Source: an uncultured bacterium
GTDB lineage: Bacteria > Actinomycetota > Coriobacteriia > Coriobacteriales > Coriobacteriaceae
Assembly (NCBI GenBank): GCA_958349055.1
Contig: CATWBO010000028.1
Location: forward strand, 1-36,283
Length of the DNA stretch: 36,283 bases
Reading direction: 5' to 3'
Below the pieces are notes generated by a model that worked only from the letters and a program-made list of their open reading frames with translations, did not search any database and had not been told where the DNA came from. Below are positions 1-8,796 of this stretch, piece by piece (the stretch's first letter is position 1; every line of letters begins with the position of its first letter). The translations under genes were made by a program, and so were the position numbers.

Positions 1-249
1 CCGTCCGCACCGCGCGTGCGCCTACGGACCTTAAACCGAACCTCATACGAGTCAAGAAACGCGATGACGGATGAGTCCGCACCGGACGGTGGAGGCTGCC
101 TGTGTTGTCCAAATAGAACGGGGCAAACTCCAGTGCGGAGTCTGCCCCGAAAAGAGAATGGCAAAGCAAGAACGTCAATGGACGAGAAAAGTGTCCGCAA
201 GTCTCATGGCCATCACATCCCACCTGCCAAAGGGATGGGTGAGTGAGCG
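1..249. other. non-coding stretch downstream of the pilus operon
   Basis: No open frame here has a convincing ribosome site or recognisable protein. The stretch holds short GC-rich inverted repeats near its start (GTCCG at 3-7 against CGGAC at 25-29) and a strong hairpin at 120-148, listed separately. A sortase gene, expected near pilin genes, is not present here and would have to lie left of base 1. Confidence 0.5.
120..148 (-). terminator. hairpin, probable terminator of the pilus operon
   Basis: GGGGCAAACTCC and GGAGTCTGCCCC form a 12-bp stem with one mismatch around the loop AGTGC. Read on the minus strand it lies about 100 bases after the last pilin stop and is followed by GTTCTATTTGG, a weak T-rich tail. 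Confidence 0.5.
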
Positions 250-2091
250 TTACTCCTGCTCGGACTCCTCAGCCTGCTTACGGCTGCGGATGAGGTGCGC
301 CACGCCGATGCACAGCACCGCGCCACCAGCAATCCAAGTGAAGGTCACACCGTTAAGACCGGTGAGGGGGAGGCCGACGGACTTGGTGTTGCCGACGTTG
401 ATGGTGACCTCGCCGGCAGCGGCGTTGGTGCCGGTGCCGTCTGTACCATGAAGAGCATTGTCGCCGGCATTACCGTCAAGCTTGCCGAAGGCGATGTCGG
501 TGCGCTTCTCGTCTGCCTCAGCCACCTTTGCCTCAAGGGTCTTCACCTTCGTCTTCGAGTCGTTATAGATCGGGCTGATGGTAAAGGTGAAGGGGTCGGC
601 CGTAGTTTTATAATTGGAGTCGGGGGTAGCAATCTCGGTCACCGTATAGGAGCCAGCATCAAGGCCCTTGACCTCAATCATTCCCTTGTTGCTTTCATCA
701 CTACTGGACGTAAATTTAACATACTCAGGAAGCTCGTTGGAATTGGTAACAGACTTAACAGACACGAGCTGGCCCGCGACAACGTGAGCGTCAGCGTCGT
801 CTTTCGAAGCGATGTACTGACCCTGGGTATTATCATCGTTAGACTGGATAGTGAACACAGCACCTCCAAGACCCTTTTCGGTGCCCTGATCGACCTTCTT
901 GAGGTTGAGCTTGAAGGCGAAGTCGGCGACGGTATCCTCAATCGTCTCGCCCGTGCCATCGCCATACGGGTTGTTGGAGTACTCAAGCTTAACGGTGTTG
1001 GGGTTGCCGCCCACGGTGTTCTCTGCATTGTTGTTACCGATAACAGCGCTCTTGTTAAGCTTGGCTTTGTAGAAGACAACGATCTTGGTGTTCGCATTGA
1101 TGCTGAGGGCACCAGTACCGTCAGCAGTGGCAGACTTCAAACCCTTTTTACCGGTGTTGTCAGCAGCAAAGTCAACGGTTAGTTTCTTATTCTGGAGGCT
1201 AACCGTATAAGAAGTCGAGTTAATCTTGGTGTAGACGTTGTTGTTCAGGGCGTACACCTCGACTGAGTTATCGACATAATCCAGACCTGTCGAAAGCTCA
1301 TCGGTGAACTTGTAAGCATACGTATCGAAGGTGGCGTAGTTGCTGGCGATCGTGCCGGTGAGCTTGTAGTTCACCACCTGGCCGATCTGAGAATCGGCGA
1401 CGTCATCCCAATCCTCCACAGCCACGGTTGTAAGGCTATCATTCGCCTTAGTGTCATTAAGAATCTTCTTCTCAACCGTGGGGACGCTCTTCTTAGGAGT
1501 AATTTTCACCGTTTTGTTCGTACCATCAATTACGGCGTACACCGGAGCTGAATAAGCATCGGTTGACTTATCCCCAGGCTTGACCGTGGTATCAGTAAGG
1601 AACAGCCAGTAGCCCGCGTCAAGATTGGAAAGAGACTGCTGTGTGGTAGATGTCTTCTGCCACTTCGTATTGTCCTTCAGATTGTCGGCAATGATGCTCA
1701 GGACATTGTCGCTTGCAACCTGAGAAGTGTTCCCAGCAGCTACACCAGCATTAGCGTACAGCCAATCGGCGGCATCCTGGGCATTCGTTTTGTTGTAGGC
1801 AGGCTCCTTTTTCTGGATTGCACGAACAACTGCGTCCTGAATTGCATTTTGCTCTGTCGTGTCTGCGCCAGCCCACTGAATATTCTTGACAGTGGAACCG
1901 TTCACATCAGCGGTGAAGATCTGAATGCCCTTATATGTGGTATACCCCTCGTAGCCACCGTAATCGAACGTCACGGTCGTGTTGCCCTCAGCAAACGCCA
2001 TCGTCACCGGGGCCATAACGCCGCCGAAGCTCAGCGCCGCAGTGAGGCCTGCCGTTACTGCCAGGCGGGCGATGTTCTTGCTCATACTCAT
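250..2091 (-). CDS. LPXTG-anchored backbone-type pilin (SpaA-like, CnaB domain)
   Basis: A 613-residue secreted surface protein, third in the pilus operon. The ATG at 2091 is preceded by AGAGGAAAAG at good distance and starts a clear signal peptide ending near MAFAEG. The N-terminal half has the layout of an isopeptide-forming pilin. A TPKKS segment resembles the pilin-motif lysine region used by class C sortases. A D2-like domain follows (DTYAYKFTDELSTGLDY), then a C-terminal CnaB-like domain with an E-box (YTVTEIATPDSNY). The cell-wall sorting signal is LPLTG at about residues 574-578, then a hydrophobic segment and a basic tail. Family knowledge suggests covalent polymerisation and wall anchoring by sortases. 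It is a paralogue of the neighbouring pilin at 2200-3867 but visibly less GC-rich. Its exact role, shaft or accessory subunit, is inferred. Confidence 0.88.
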   Translation of the reverse strand: MSMSKNIARLAVTAGLTAALSFGGVMAPVTMAFAEGNTTVTFDYGGYEGYTTYKGIQIFTADVNGSTVKNIQWAGADTTEQNAIQDAVVRAIQKKEPAYNKTNAQDAADWLYANAGVAAGNTSQVASDNVLSIIADNLKDNTKWQKTSTTQQSLSNLDAGYWLFLTDTTVKPGDKSTDAYSAPVYAVIDGTNKTVKITPKKSVPTVEKKILNDTKANDSLTTVAVEDWDDVADSQIGQVVNYKLTGTIASNYATFDTYAYKFTDELSTGLDYVDNSVEVYALNNNVYTKINSTSYTVSLQNKKLTVDFAADNTGKKGLKSATADGTGALSINANTKIVVFYKAKLNKSAVIGNNNAENTVGGNPNTVKLEYSNNPYGDGTGETIEDTVADFAFKLNLKKVDQGTEKGLGGAVFTIQSNDDNTQGQYIASKDDADAHVVAGQLVSVKSVTNSNELPEYVKFTSSSDESNKGMIEVKGLDAGSYTVTEIATPDSNYKTTADPFTFTISPIYNDSKTKVKTLEAKVAEADEKRTDIAFGKLDGNAGDNALHGTDGTGTNAAAGEVTINVGNTKSVGLPLTGLNGVTFTWIAGGAVLCIGVAHLIRSRKQAEESEQE

Positions 2092-2199
2092 CTTCTTTTC
2101 CTCTGCTTTCTGCTTGAAATCCATTTGATCTAAAACCATCTGTCTGTGTCTAAGCATCTGCTTGGTTATGTCTCGCCCCGCTCTCTGTGGGGCCATTGG

Positions 2200-3867
2200 C
2201 TACTCTGCATGGTTGCCGCCTCCCCGCTTGATCAGGAGCGCGGCCACGAGGAGCGCGGCTCCGGCGACCGCTGCGGCGGCCGCGGCGTACATTGCCATAT
2301 CGCCTGTCGAGGGCATAAAGCCTCCGGTGATAGTGCTAGGGGGCGTGCCGGTGGGCGTGTTGATGAGCGACGCCTCCAGGCTGCCCGTCGTCCCGTCCGC
2401 GCTGTCGGCGCGCAGGGGCGACTCGGCCGTGATGGTGAGCTTGGGCTTGGCGGCGGCCACCTGGTCGACGTCCAGGCCCTCGGCCTTGACCGTCACGGAG
2501 CGCGTGCCCTCAAAGGCGGTGTAGCCCTTGGGCGCCTTGAGCTCGCGGACCTCCAGCTTGCCCGAGTCCACGCCCGAGACGGTCACGCGACCGTCCTCGA
2601 CCGTGGTGACGGTGGCCTTGCCCTCCGCATCCCACGTGCCATCGGCCGCGAGCGTGCGACCGCGGTCGTCGGTGATGCTCAGGACCGCCCCGGGCAGCGG
2701 CTTGTCGCCGTCGCTGCCGCGCTTGGTGAGCGCGAGATCCCAGGTGTAGGCCGTCGCGTCGTCGCTCGGCGTGCGGGTGAAGCCGGCGTCGACGGACTGG
2801 TCGGCAAAGGGAGAGCGCGGGTAGCGCAGGTAGACCTCGTTGGGGTTGCCCTTCGCGATGCCGTGGTTGCAGCCGCTGGCGAGCGGCGCGTCGTACACGG
2901 CGACCACGCGGGCGCCCGCGGCGAAGGCGTCGGCCCCGCCGAGTGCGGCGATCAGGTCGCCGGTGCGCACGGTGAAGGTTCCGTCCGCGGCCACCTTGGT
3001 GGCGCACTGGGCCGTGATGTCAGTCCAGCCCTTGGCGGGCTCGGCGTCGGCGCGGCCGTCCTTGCCGGTCGAGACGGCGTCGAAGTTGCCGTCCGCGCCC
3101 GCCGCCACGTACACATGCATGCTCGAGGCGACCTTGGAGGGGTCGAGCCCCGCGCTCATGGTGTCGACGAACTGCACCGCGTAGGTGTCGTAGGCGGAAA
3201 GGCCCGCCGGGACCGTGGCCGAGAGGCGCCAGTACAGGTCGTCGGCGACCGTGGCGTCTGCGGCCTTGCCCCAGGCTGCGGTGCTGTCCTCCAGCACGTG
3301 CTTGGCCACCTTGGGCGTCGCGGCCTTGGGCTTGACGGTGACGGCGCCGCCGCCGACCAGAACCATGATCGGCGCGGTGCCGGCCTCGTCCTGGGCGATG
3401 GCGTCGTCGTCGGCGACGATGAGCCAGTAGCCGCAGGGCAGCTCGGCCGCCGTGCCCACGTTAAGGGCCACGGACACGGCACCAGAGCTCTGGAGGGAAC
3501 GAGCGAGCTGTGCGCTCAGAGCGCTTGTAAGGTGAGAATCGGTGTTGAGCCACTCGGCAGCTTCCTGCGCGGTGCTCTGGGACTTGGGCATGCCGGCGCA
3601 GTGCAGCACGGGCAGGACGGCGTCGCGCGCGGCGTCGCTTGCCCAAGCGATCTGGGAGTAGACCTTGGCGTCGTTGTCGCCGTCGGAGACATCGGCGCTA
3701 AAGATCTGGTAGGCATCGTAGCTGCTCGCCACGGTGCCGCTCACCGTGATGGAACCGGTCGAGGTCGGCGCGGCCTGCGCGGAAGCGGGGAACACGACCG
3801 CGCAGGTGCCGATCAAGAGGACGAGCAGCGCAAACAAGATCGGGAAGGAGCTAAACTTCTTATTCAC
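2200..3867 (-). CDS. second backbone-type pilin with MPSTG sorting signal
   Basis: A 555-residue secreted protein. I place the start at the GTG at 3867 because GGGAGGTGA lies just upstream and the protein then opens with a typical signal peptide (VNKKFSSFPILFALLVLL). This start overlaps the end of the adhesin gene by 8 bases, which implies translational coupling. The order of parts matches the pilin at 250-2091: a KPK pilin-motif-like segment, a D2-like domain (AYDTYAVQFVDTMSAGLD) and a C-terminal prealbumin/CnaB-like domain with E-box LEVRELKAPKGY. The sorting signal is the unusual MPSTG at about 518-522, followed by an Ala-rich membrane segment. The gene is much more GC-rich than both operon neighbours, which suggests it has a different history. 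Confidence 0.86.
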   Translation of the reverse strand: MNKKFSSFPILFALLVLLIGTCAVVFPASAQAAPTSTGSITVSGTVASSYDAYQIFSADVSDGDNDAKVYSQIAWASDAARDAVLPVLHCAGMPKSQSTAQEAAEWLNTDSHLTSALSAQLARSLQSSGAVSVALNVGTAAELPCGYWLIVADDDAIAQDEAGTAPIMVLVGGGAVTVKPKAATPKVAKHVLEDSTAAWGKAADATVADDLYWRLSATVPAGLSAYDTYAVQFVDTMSAGLDPSKVASSMHVYVAAGADGNFDAVSTGKDGRADAEPAKGWTDITAQCATKVAADGTFTVRTGDLIAALGGADAFAAGARVVAVYDAPLASGCNHGIAKGNPNEVYLRYPRSPFADQSVDAGFTRTPSDDATAYTWDLALTKRGSDGDKPLPGAVLSITDDRGRTLAADGTWDAEGKATVTTVEDGRVTVSGVDSGKLEVRELKAPKGYTAFEGTRSVTVKAEGLDVDQVAAAKPKLTITAESPLRADSADGTTGSLEASLINTPTGTPPSTITGGFMPSTGDMAMYAAAAAAVAGAALLVAALLIKRGGGNHAE

Positions 3868-6800
3868 GACGCTCACCTCCCTTCGCATTCGCCTTGCGAC
3901 GAATGTGCATCCAGGCCGCAGCAGCGCAAAGCACCGCCGCGCCGGCAAGGTACGTCAGAGTGACGCCCGACATACCAGAAAGGGGCAAAGTGGTTGAGTA
4001 GGTGTTGGTGAAGGTGGGAAGGCTTTGATCAGCGTTGGTGTCCTCACCGTATTTAAGCGGTTTCTGGTCCTTCTCAGCGATCTCCCCACCTTTGGCATCG
4101 ACGATCTTGGTGTAGGTCACATCGCACTTGATCGTCTTATCAGACTGATCAGTTGCCGTGACTGTGATCTTGTAGACCGACTCGTCGTATTTGTAGTTCG
4201 CGAACGGTGTAGTCGGCTGCTGTTCGCGGACGTAATAGGTAAAGGTCCTGCTTGCACCGCGGCCGGTGACGTCCTCACCCTTGGTAAGATCATCAAGCGT
4301 GTAATTAATCTCGTCGAAGTCCAGAGTCTGGGACTTTTTGCCGCCAGCCGTCGTGTTAACCGTCTTGGCGTCAGTAAAGTTCTCGTTATCCGCAAACTCG
4401 AGCGTAAACTCCTTCATCTCGCCGCCCTCAACGACCTTAGTCGCCGCAGGTGTCCAGGAACCAAGAGAGTCATAGGGCTCAATTTTGTTGATAAAGGTCG
4501 GGTTATCACCGTCGCCAATATTAACCGAGGCCATCGTATTATCCGATGAGTACTCAACGGAATAGCCTCTGTTAAGCTGTTCGAAGTCCTTAGCCCCCTC
4601 GGACTTTTTATAGACAGTTACTCCTTCTACCTTGTAATAATTAATAGGATACGACATGAGATATTTAGTTTCGGATGGCATGTCCCCAACTTTTACCACG
4701 ATCTTGTAAATGGTCTTATCGAATTTAGTGTCCAATTCGTTTTCGCCGCTGATGGGTTCCTCAACGAGATAGAAGACGTATTGTCCCGAAGAATAGTCCT
4801 TGCCAGAGTCGAAGGCGATTTTGCCGTTTGTTTGGTCAACAAGCGCCTCTCCCGCAACACTGCAATTGCCCATATCTAATGTGTCGCCTTTCCAAGAAGG
4901 CTCAGTGGGACCATCCTTGCGGAGCAGCTTAAATTTGTAATTGTGTCCGCTAAGGCCTTGCGAGATTCCCTTTTCATTTTTAAGTACCTTGGTGGCATTG
5001 AGCTTCATGCTCGGATAAACACTCAGATCCTTGACCTCGCCAACGACAAGATCGCCGTTGGTCATGATGCCACCACCGTGGGTGTAGGAATAGTTACCGC
5101 TGATGATGGTCGTAGCTGCCAATTTCGCCTTTTCTACGGCCTCTTCATTCGGATGGGCCTCCAAACCGAACATGTACTTGGCCTCGGCACCGCCATTAGG
5201 ATCGATGGTGATCTTCTGGCGATCGCAGGTGCCCTTCCAGCCAGCTGAGCCGCCGCCGAGCATCTTGCCGAGCACAACTGCAACCGTCTTATTGCTGTCA
5301 TCCTTGCGCACGAGGAAGAAATCCTTGTGACCGGCTTCTTTGAAGTCTGTGGTAATGTAGTTAGTGTTGCTGTCCAGATCCTTATCATGACCTTTGGCGG
5401 AGACGTGCTCACCATGATCCGAATTGTTGTAGATTGCGGCACCATTTGAGTGCGAGACGATCGTCTCGCCCGTAGGGCACGCACCAACGCCGCCACCCCA
5501 GCCGCCGGCCTCATTATTAGTGATCAGCGTCTTTACGATATTGAGTTTGCCGCCCTGCTGGATAAAGACGCCACCGCCGCCCCAGTCGCCACCACGATCT
5601 TTGGTGCTACCCGTATTCGTCTTATTGTTCGTAATGTAAACCCTGCCAGTATCACTGGCGTTAATTGTTGCCATCGTGCCGGCGCTGTCGCCGCCCGCGA
5701 CACGCAGACCGCCGCCTTCGGCGTTATCGGCAACATTGCCGGCAATCGTACCGCCAGTCATTTTAAAAGTGATTTTCTCGATCTCGCCGTCGTTATCTTT
5801 ATCATAAAAACCAGCGTAGACGCCACCGCCAGCCTCATAGGAATAGTTGGCCGTAACGAAGCCGCCCGTTAAGTTAAGCGTGCCATCGTGCGTACATGCA
5901 ATGCCACCACCACCGAGCAGGCCATTGTTGCCAAGGTTGTTAATATCTGTGATGTGAGCATCGACTCGATTGTTGGTTATACAGGCAGAACCGCTAATGG
6001 TAACGTTTGCACCCTTGGTATAAACACCGCCACCGTAGCCACCGTCGTTGGTGTTCTCGCCATTGTTGATGGCATATCCATACGTAGCGTTGCCAGAGAT
6101 AATTCCGCCTGCAAGATTCAGGGTGGCTCCAAAGTTAGCAAAGACGCCGCCGCCAGCAGCCGCCTTGTTTCCCGCGACCACACCGCCTGTCATTTCGAGT
6201 TTGGGTTTCGTGCCCGCTATGCACAGGCCACCGCCCCAGCCACCGCCGTTGCCGTTGGTGACGTAACCGCCCGCGATTTTGACCGTACCCTCGGAATAAA
6301 TCACATGGCCGTCGGGGCTCAGGTTGGCAGCCGTGGTAATCATGCCGCCCTCGAGATTGAGTGTGCCGCCCGCTTTAACGTTGACCACACACTTTACGGA
6401 ACCGCTGTCCGACGCCGCATCGATAGCGCCAAAGCCTGTAACGACATGCCTGTACGTAGTCTCGGTGGTGCCAGGTCCATCAGGTCCATCTGTACTGGGC
6501 GTGCTCTTAGTCTCATAGTAAGTAAGACTCTTAGGAGTGCCGTTATTAGAGCCGCTTCCCTTTTCCCACTCCATACTCGCAAGCTGACCCGCCGGCGTCT
6601 TGGCCGTATCGACCGGTCTTGGTACATCATTTGTTTTTTTGCTTAAATCCTCGATAGTGAGTGTGGCTCCCTTTTCGACCACAAAGAAGGAGTCTAAGCC
6701 GCCAGAATGGTTACAGAGCATGTTGCCGTTAAGATCGATGGTGGTGTTTGCGGTGATCTTGATCTGGCTATCTGACCAGGATTCACCACTCAAACGATAA

Positions 6801-7252
6801 TTGCCGCCACTATTGAATGCATCGGCAACATCATCTTTTATCTCTTTATAGTCTTCGGCACTGACGGGAGCGATAGCGTTTTCGTCGCTATTTTCATTAT
6901 CGGAAGGCTGTGCGTCGGAAGGCTGCTCGGCACCCTTGACTTCCGCGTCATCAGCAGTCGAGCCTGCTGCGACGTTGTCCTCGTTCGCGTCGCCCTCAGT
7001 CTCGTCACTATTCTGGTTATCGGTATCCCTGTTGGTAGTGTTGTCTACATCAGTAGACTCACTTGAGGAACCCCCCCCCATCACAGTTCCCTCGGTAGGA
7101 GCCGTCTGGGCATCGTTGGCGATGGCCTGGGAAATCGGAGGCATGACGAGCGACAGTACCAAGCTCAAGACAGAAGCTCCGCACAAAACACCCGCTATCA
7201 CACGATGCGCCGCTTTATTACCTTGCTTAGATTTATTTGAATTTGCTGTCAT
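3860..7252 (-). CDS. large pilus adhesin: beta-helix repeats plus FctA-like domains, LPLSG anchor
   Basis: A 1130-residue surface protein, first gene of the pilus operon. The ATG at 7252 has GGGGAGGAGG upstream. A signal peptide (about 1-46) is followed by an acidic Asn/Asp/Glu-rich linker. From about residue 150 to 700 come repeated GGG-V and N-rich strand units (GGGVYTKG, GGGVFANFG, GGGIACTHDG), as in right-handed beta-helix adhesins. Two Spy0128/FctA-like pilin domains follow (starting near KVLKNEKG and near AATKVVEGGEM), which in this family carry intramolecular isopeptide bonds. It ends with LPLSG at about 1089-1093, a membrane helix and a basic tail. The size and position suggest a tip adhesin. 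A run of nine G at codons 58-61 makes it a phase-variation candidate. The ligand cannot be told from sequence. Confidence 0.87.
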   Translation of the reverse strand: MTANSNKSKQGNKAAHRVIAGVLCGASVLSLVLSLVMPPISQAIANDAQTAPTEGTVMGGGSSSESTDVDNTTNRDTDNQNSDETEGDANEDNVAAGSTADDAEVKGAEQPSDAQPSDNENSDENAIAPVSAEDYKEIKDDVADAFNSGGNYRLSGESWSDSQIKITANTTIDLNGNMLCNHSGGLDSFFVVEKGATLTIEDLSKKTNDVPRPVDTAKTPAGQLASMEWEKGSGSNNGTPKSLTYYETKSTPSTDGPDGPGTTETTYRHVVTGFGAIDAASDSGSVKCVVNVKAGGTLNLEGGMITTAANLSPDGHVIYSEGTVKIAGGYVTNGNGGGWGGGLCIAGTKPKLEMTGGVVAGNKAAAGGGVFANFGATLNLAGGIISGNATYGYAINNGENTNDGGYGGGVYTKGANVTISGSACITNNRVDAHITDINNLGNNGLLGGGGIACTHDGTLNLTGGFVTANYSYEAGGGVYAGFYDKDNDGEIEKITFKMTGGTIAGNVADNAEGGGLRVAGGDSAGTMATINASDTGRVYITNNKTNTGSTKDRGGDWGGGGVFIQQGGKLNIVKTLITNNEAGGWGGGVGACPTGETIVSHSNGAAIYNNSDHGEHVSAKGHDKDLDSNTNYITTDFKEAGHKDFFLVRKDDSNKTVAVVLGKMLGGGSAGWKGTCDRQKITIDPNGGAEAKYMFGLEAHPNEEAVEKAKLAATTIISGNYSYTHGGGIMTNGDLVVGEVKDLSVYPSMKLNATKVLKNEKGISQGLSGHNYKFKLLRKDGPTEPSWKGDTLDMGNCSVAGEALVDQTNGKIAFDSGKDYSSGQYVFYLVEEPISGENELDTKFDKTIYKIVVKVGDMPSETKYLMSYPINYYKVEGVTVYKKSEGAKDFEQLNRGYSVEYSSDNTMASVNIGDGDNPTFINKIEPYDSLGSWTPAATKVVEGGEMKEFTLEFADNENFTDAKTVNTTAGGKKSQTLDFDEINYTLDDLTKGEDVTGRGASRTFTYYVREQQPTTPFANYKYDESVYKITVTATDQSDKTIKCDVTYTKIVDAKGGEIAEKDQKPLKYGEDTNADQSLPTFTNTYSTTLPLSGMSGVTLTYLAGAAVLCAAAAWMHIRRKANAKGGERRE
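7071..7079 (-). repeat. homopolymeric G9 tract inside the adhesin gene
   Basis: Nine consecutive C on the given strand, nine G in the coding strand, spanning codons 58-61 (Met-Gly-Gly-Gly) just after the signal peptide. In the present length the frame is open. I translated the other two frames: ten G gives a TGA four codons after the Gly run, and eight G gives a TAG nine codons after it. Confidence 0.95.
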
Positions 7253-7766
7253 CGATGCCTCCTCCCCAAGAGACCGCGATCCTGCTCTTTCGCTATCTAA
7301 CCGGCACGCAGTCAATATTTATACGTGCCTCACATTGGTAAGTTTAGCTATTGTTTAAACATGTGGGGCGTCAATTTCTTGCAATTTTGCGTCGAACAAT
7401 CTTTATTCTTGACAATTGCTCAAAGTATGCATTGTTTTATTGAATTCTTTTTTTTAAAAACCGCAGGTAGATTTGTTGCCTACTTTAGGTAATTCATGCT
7501 TTGTTGTTATTTGTACAACATTTTATTTTCAGTAGCATATTCTGCGAGCGGTCGATTTGTAACTGTAAACGGTAGAGCATTTGCCTGCTCTGACAACCTG
7601 CCAGCTAGATGGCCTATTAGTGGCGGCCGGTATATATCATGATGTTTATACATCAACATTTAAGTTCGCGGGAAACTGCCCCGGCGCAAATAGCGCCCCG
7701 CTCGCCAGTCTTAGAACAAACCACCACAAAGGTGCCTGTCCCCTTTGCGGTGGTTCTCGCCTGGCA
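7253..7766. other. AT-rich intergenic region with the pilus operon promoter
   Basis: No gene is supported in this 514-base gap. It is much more AT-rich than its surroundings and must carry the promoter of the pilus operon. A weak minus-strand candidate is TTGACG (around 7372) with TAGCTA 18 bases on. On the plus strand TTGACA at about 7409 has no gene behind it. There is a T8A5 run at 7448-7460, a small hairpin AGAGCA/TGCTCT at 7574-7591 and a TGATGT/ACATCA dyad at 7640-7655. Its right end holds a repeat-A hairpin (7719-7755). Confidence 0.5.
7719..7755 (-). terminator. repeat family A, copy 1: terminator-like palindrome
   Basis: AACCACCACAAAGG and CCTTTGCGGTGGTT form a 14-bp stem with one G-T pair. 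On the minus strand it comes 12 bases after the stop of the HAD gene and is followed by TGTTCT. The same stem recurs at 8682-8716 and, in short form, at 10217-10244. Confidence 0.75.
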
Positions 7767-8588
7767 CTACAGCAGATGCTCCTCGATAAAGATCGCGATG
7801 CCGTCTTCGTCGTTGCTGGCGGTTACAAAGTCGGCGGCGGCGCGGGTGGCATCGCTGCCGTTTGCCATGGCCACGCCCACGCCGGCGTCGGCCACCATGC
7901 AGGTGTCGTTATCGGCATCGCCAAACACGCAGATGTTCTGGAGGTCCATGTCGTTGAGCTCCGCCACGCGCACAAGGCCGCGCGTCTTGGACACGCGCGG
8001 ATCCATGAACTCGTAGAGCCGCTGCGTGGTTTGCAGAGCCGCCGCCTTAACGGTGTTATCGGCAAACGTCGACGCCCGCTCAATCACCCGCGGCATTACC
8101 TCGGGCGCCATGGTAAACATCACCTTGGGCTGCGGCTCGCGCAAAAACTCGGCAAAATCGACCACCTGGTAGGGCACGCCGTCGACGCGCGACAGATGCT
8201 CGACGCACGCGTTGGTCTCGGGCACGTAGAACACGCCGTCTCGGGGGCAGACGGGCGTTGCCGGAAGGTCCGCCATGTGCTTGCAGATGCGCGCGATGGT
8301 CTCGCCCGGCAGCGGGTAGCTCAGCTCGTTGATGTCGTGCGCGCGGTCGATGACCTCGGCGCCACCGCAGCCTACCAGCACGTCCACCAGGCCTTCGATG
8401 TCCCAGAGCTCGTACATGGCCTCGGTCGCGTGGGCGTCGCGCCCGGTGCACAGGCCAAAGAGCACGCCGCGCTCGCGCAGGGCGCGGATCGCCGCCACGG
8501 TGCGCGGGGACACCGTGTGCTGGCTCGTGAGCAGCGTGCCGTCGATATCGCAGAACACGGCTTTGATGTGGCTGAAGATGGTGTCCAT
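7767..8588 (-). CDS. HAD-superfamily phosphatase, Cof type
   Basis: A 273-residue cytoplasmic hydrolase. The ATG at 8588 is preceded by AGAAAGG and starts directly before the HAD core. Motif I is CDIDGTLLTS (nucleophile Asp and acid/base Asp), motif II lies near LCTGR, and motif IV is GDADNDTCM, followed by GVGVAMANGSDATRAAADFVT as in the Cof/YidA group with a C2 cap. Such enzymes dephosphorylate small phosphorylated metabolites (sugar phosphates, cofactors); the substrate cannot be predicted here. It stands alone between two palindromic terminators, so it is probably a single-gene unit. An in-frame extension upstream of 8588 translates the repeats at 8682-8793 and is not real. Confidence 0.88.
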   Translation of the reverse strand: MDTIFSHIKAVFCDIDGTLLTSQHTVSPRTVAAIRALRERGVLFGLCTGRDAHATEAMYELWDIEGLVDVLVGCGGAEVIDRAHDINELSYPLPGETIARICKHMADLPATPVCPRDGVFYVPETNACVEHLSRVDGVPYQVVDFAEFLREPQPKVMFTMAPEVMPRVIERASTFADNTVKAAALQTTQRLYEFMDPRVSKTRGLVRVAELNDMDLQNICVFGDADNDTCMVADAGVGVAMANGSDATRAAADFVTASNDEDGIAIFIEEHLL

Positions 8589-8681
8589 GGAGGCCTTTCT
8601 GGGTTGCGTGGCGGTGATGGGCGTATTCGAAAGCGGCGTACATCGTATACCAACGCGCGGCCGGGCTTCGGTGAAGCAAAA

Positions 8682-8716
8682 ACCACCACAAAGGTGCTTG
8701 GCCCCTTTGTGGTGGT
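8682..8716 (-). repeat. repeat family A, copy 2
   Basis: A perfect 13-bp stem (ACCACCACAAAGG with CCTTTGTGGTGGT) around a 9-base loop. It lies between the MFS gene and the HAD gene, right after a family-B palindrome in transcription order. Confidence 0.85.
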
Positions 8717-8732
8717 CGGGTCCGCGGTGCAG

Positions 8733-8793
8733 ACCGTCCCAACATTCGATGTTTTTCGGCAAAATCGCGATTTTCATCGAATGTTGTGACGGT
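8733..8793 (-). repeat. repeat family B, copy 1: palindrome at the 3' end of the MFS gene
   Basis: ACCGTCCCAACATTCGATG pairs with CATCGAATGTTGTGACGGT (one mismatch). Counting from the TCGA base pairs the loop is 27 bases long. It starts within 4 bases of the MFS stop codon. Copies 2 (12874-12938) and 3 (14114-14178) have the same arms and the same loop length. Confidence 0.88.
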
Positions 8794-8796
8794 TTC

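Noticed and set aside
295..1182. Long plus-strand open frame opposite the first pilin
   Set aside because: It is the shadow of the pilin gene, which has signal peptide, E-box, sorting signal and ribosome site; the opposite frame has none.
2146..3963. 605-codon plus-strand open frame
   Set aside because: Low-complexity Arg/Gly/Val/His-rich translation opposite the GC-rich pilin; typical of antisense frames in GC-rich genes.
7409..7440. Plus-strand TTGACA near 7409 as promoter of an unseen gene
   Set aside because: No coding frame or structured RNA follows it on the plus strand; the -10 is poor.
7253..7620. Invertible promoter for the pilus operon
   Set aside because: I looked for inverted repeats flanking the AT-rich region and for an invertase gene and found neither.
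8160..8180. GGTAGGGCACG as antisense partner of the GCACCCTACC loop
   Set aside because: It does not complement the loop fully and lies inside the conserved HAD gene.
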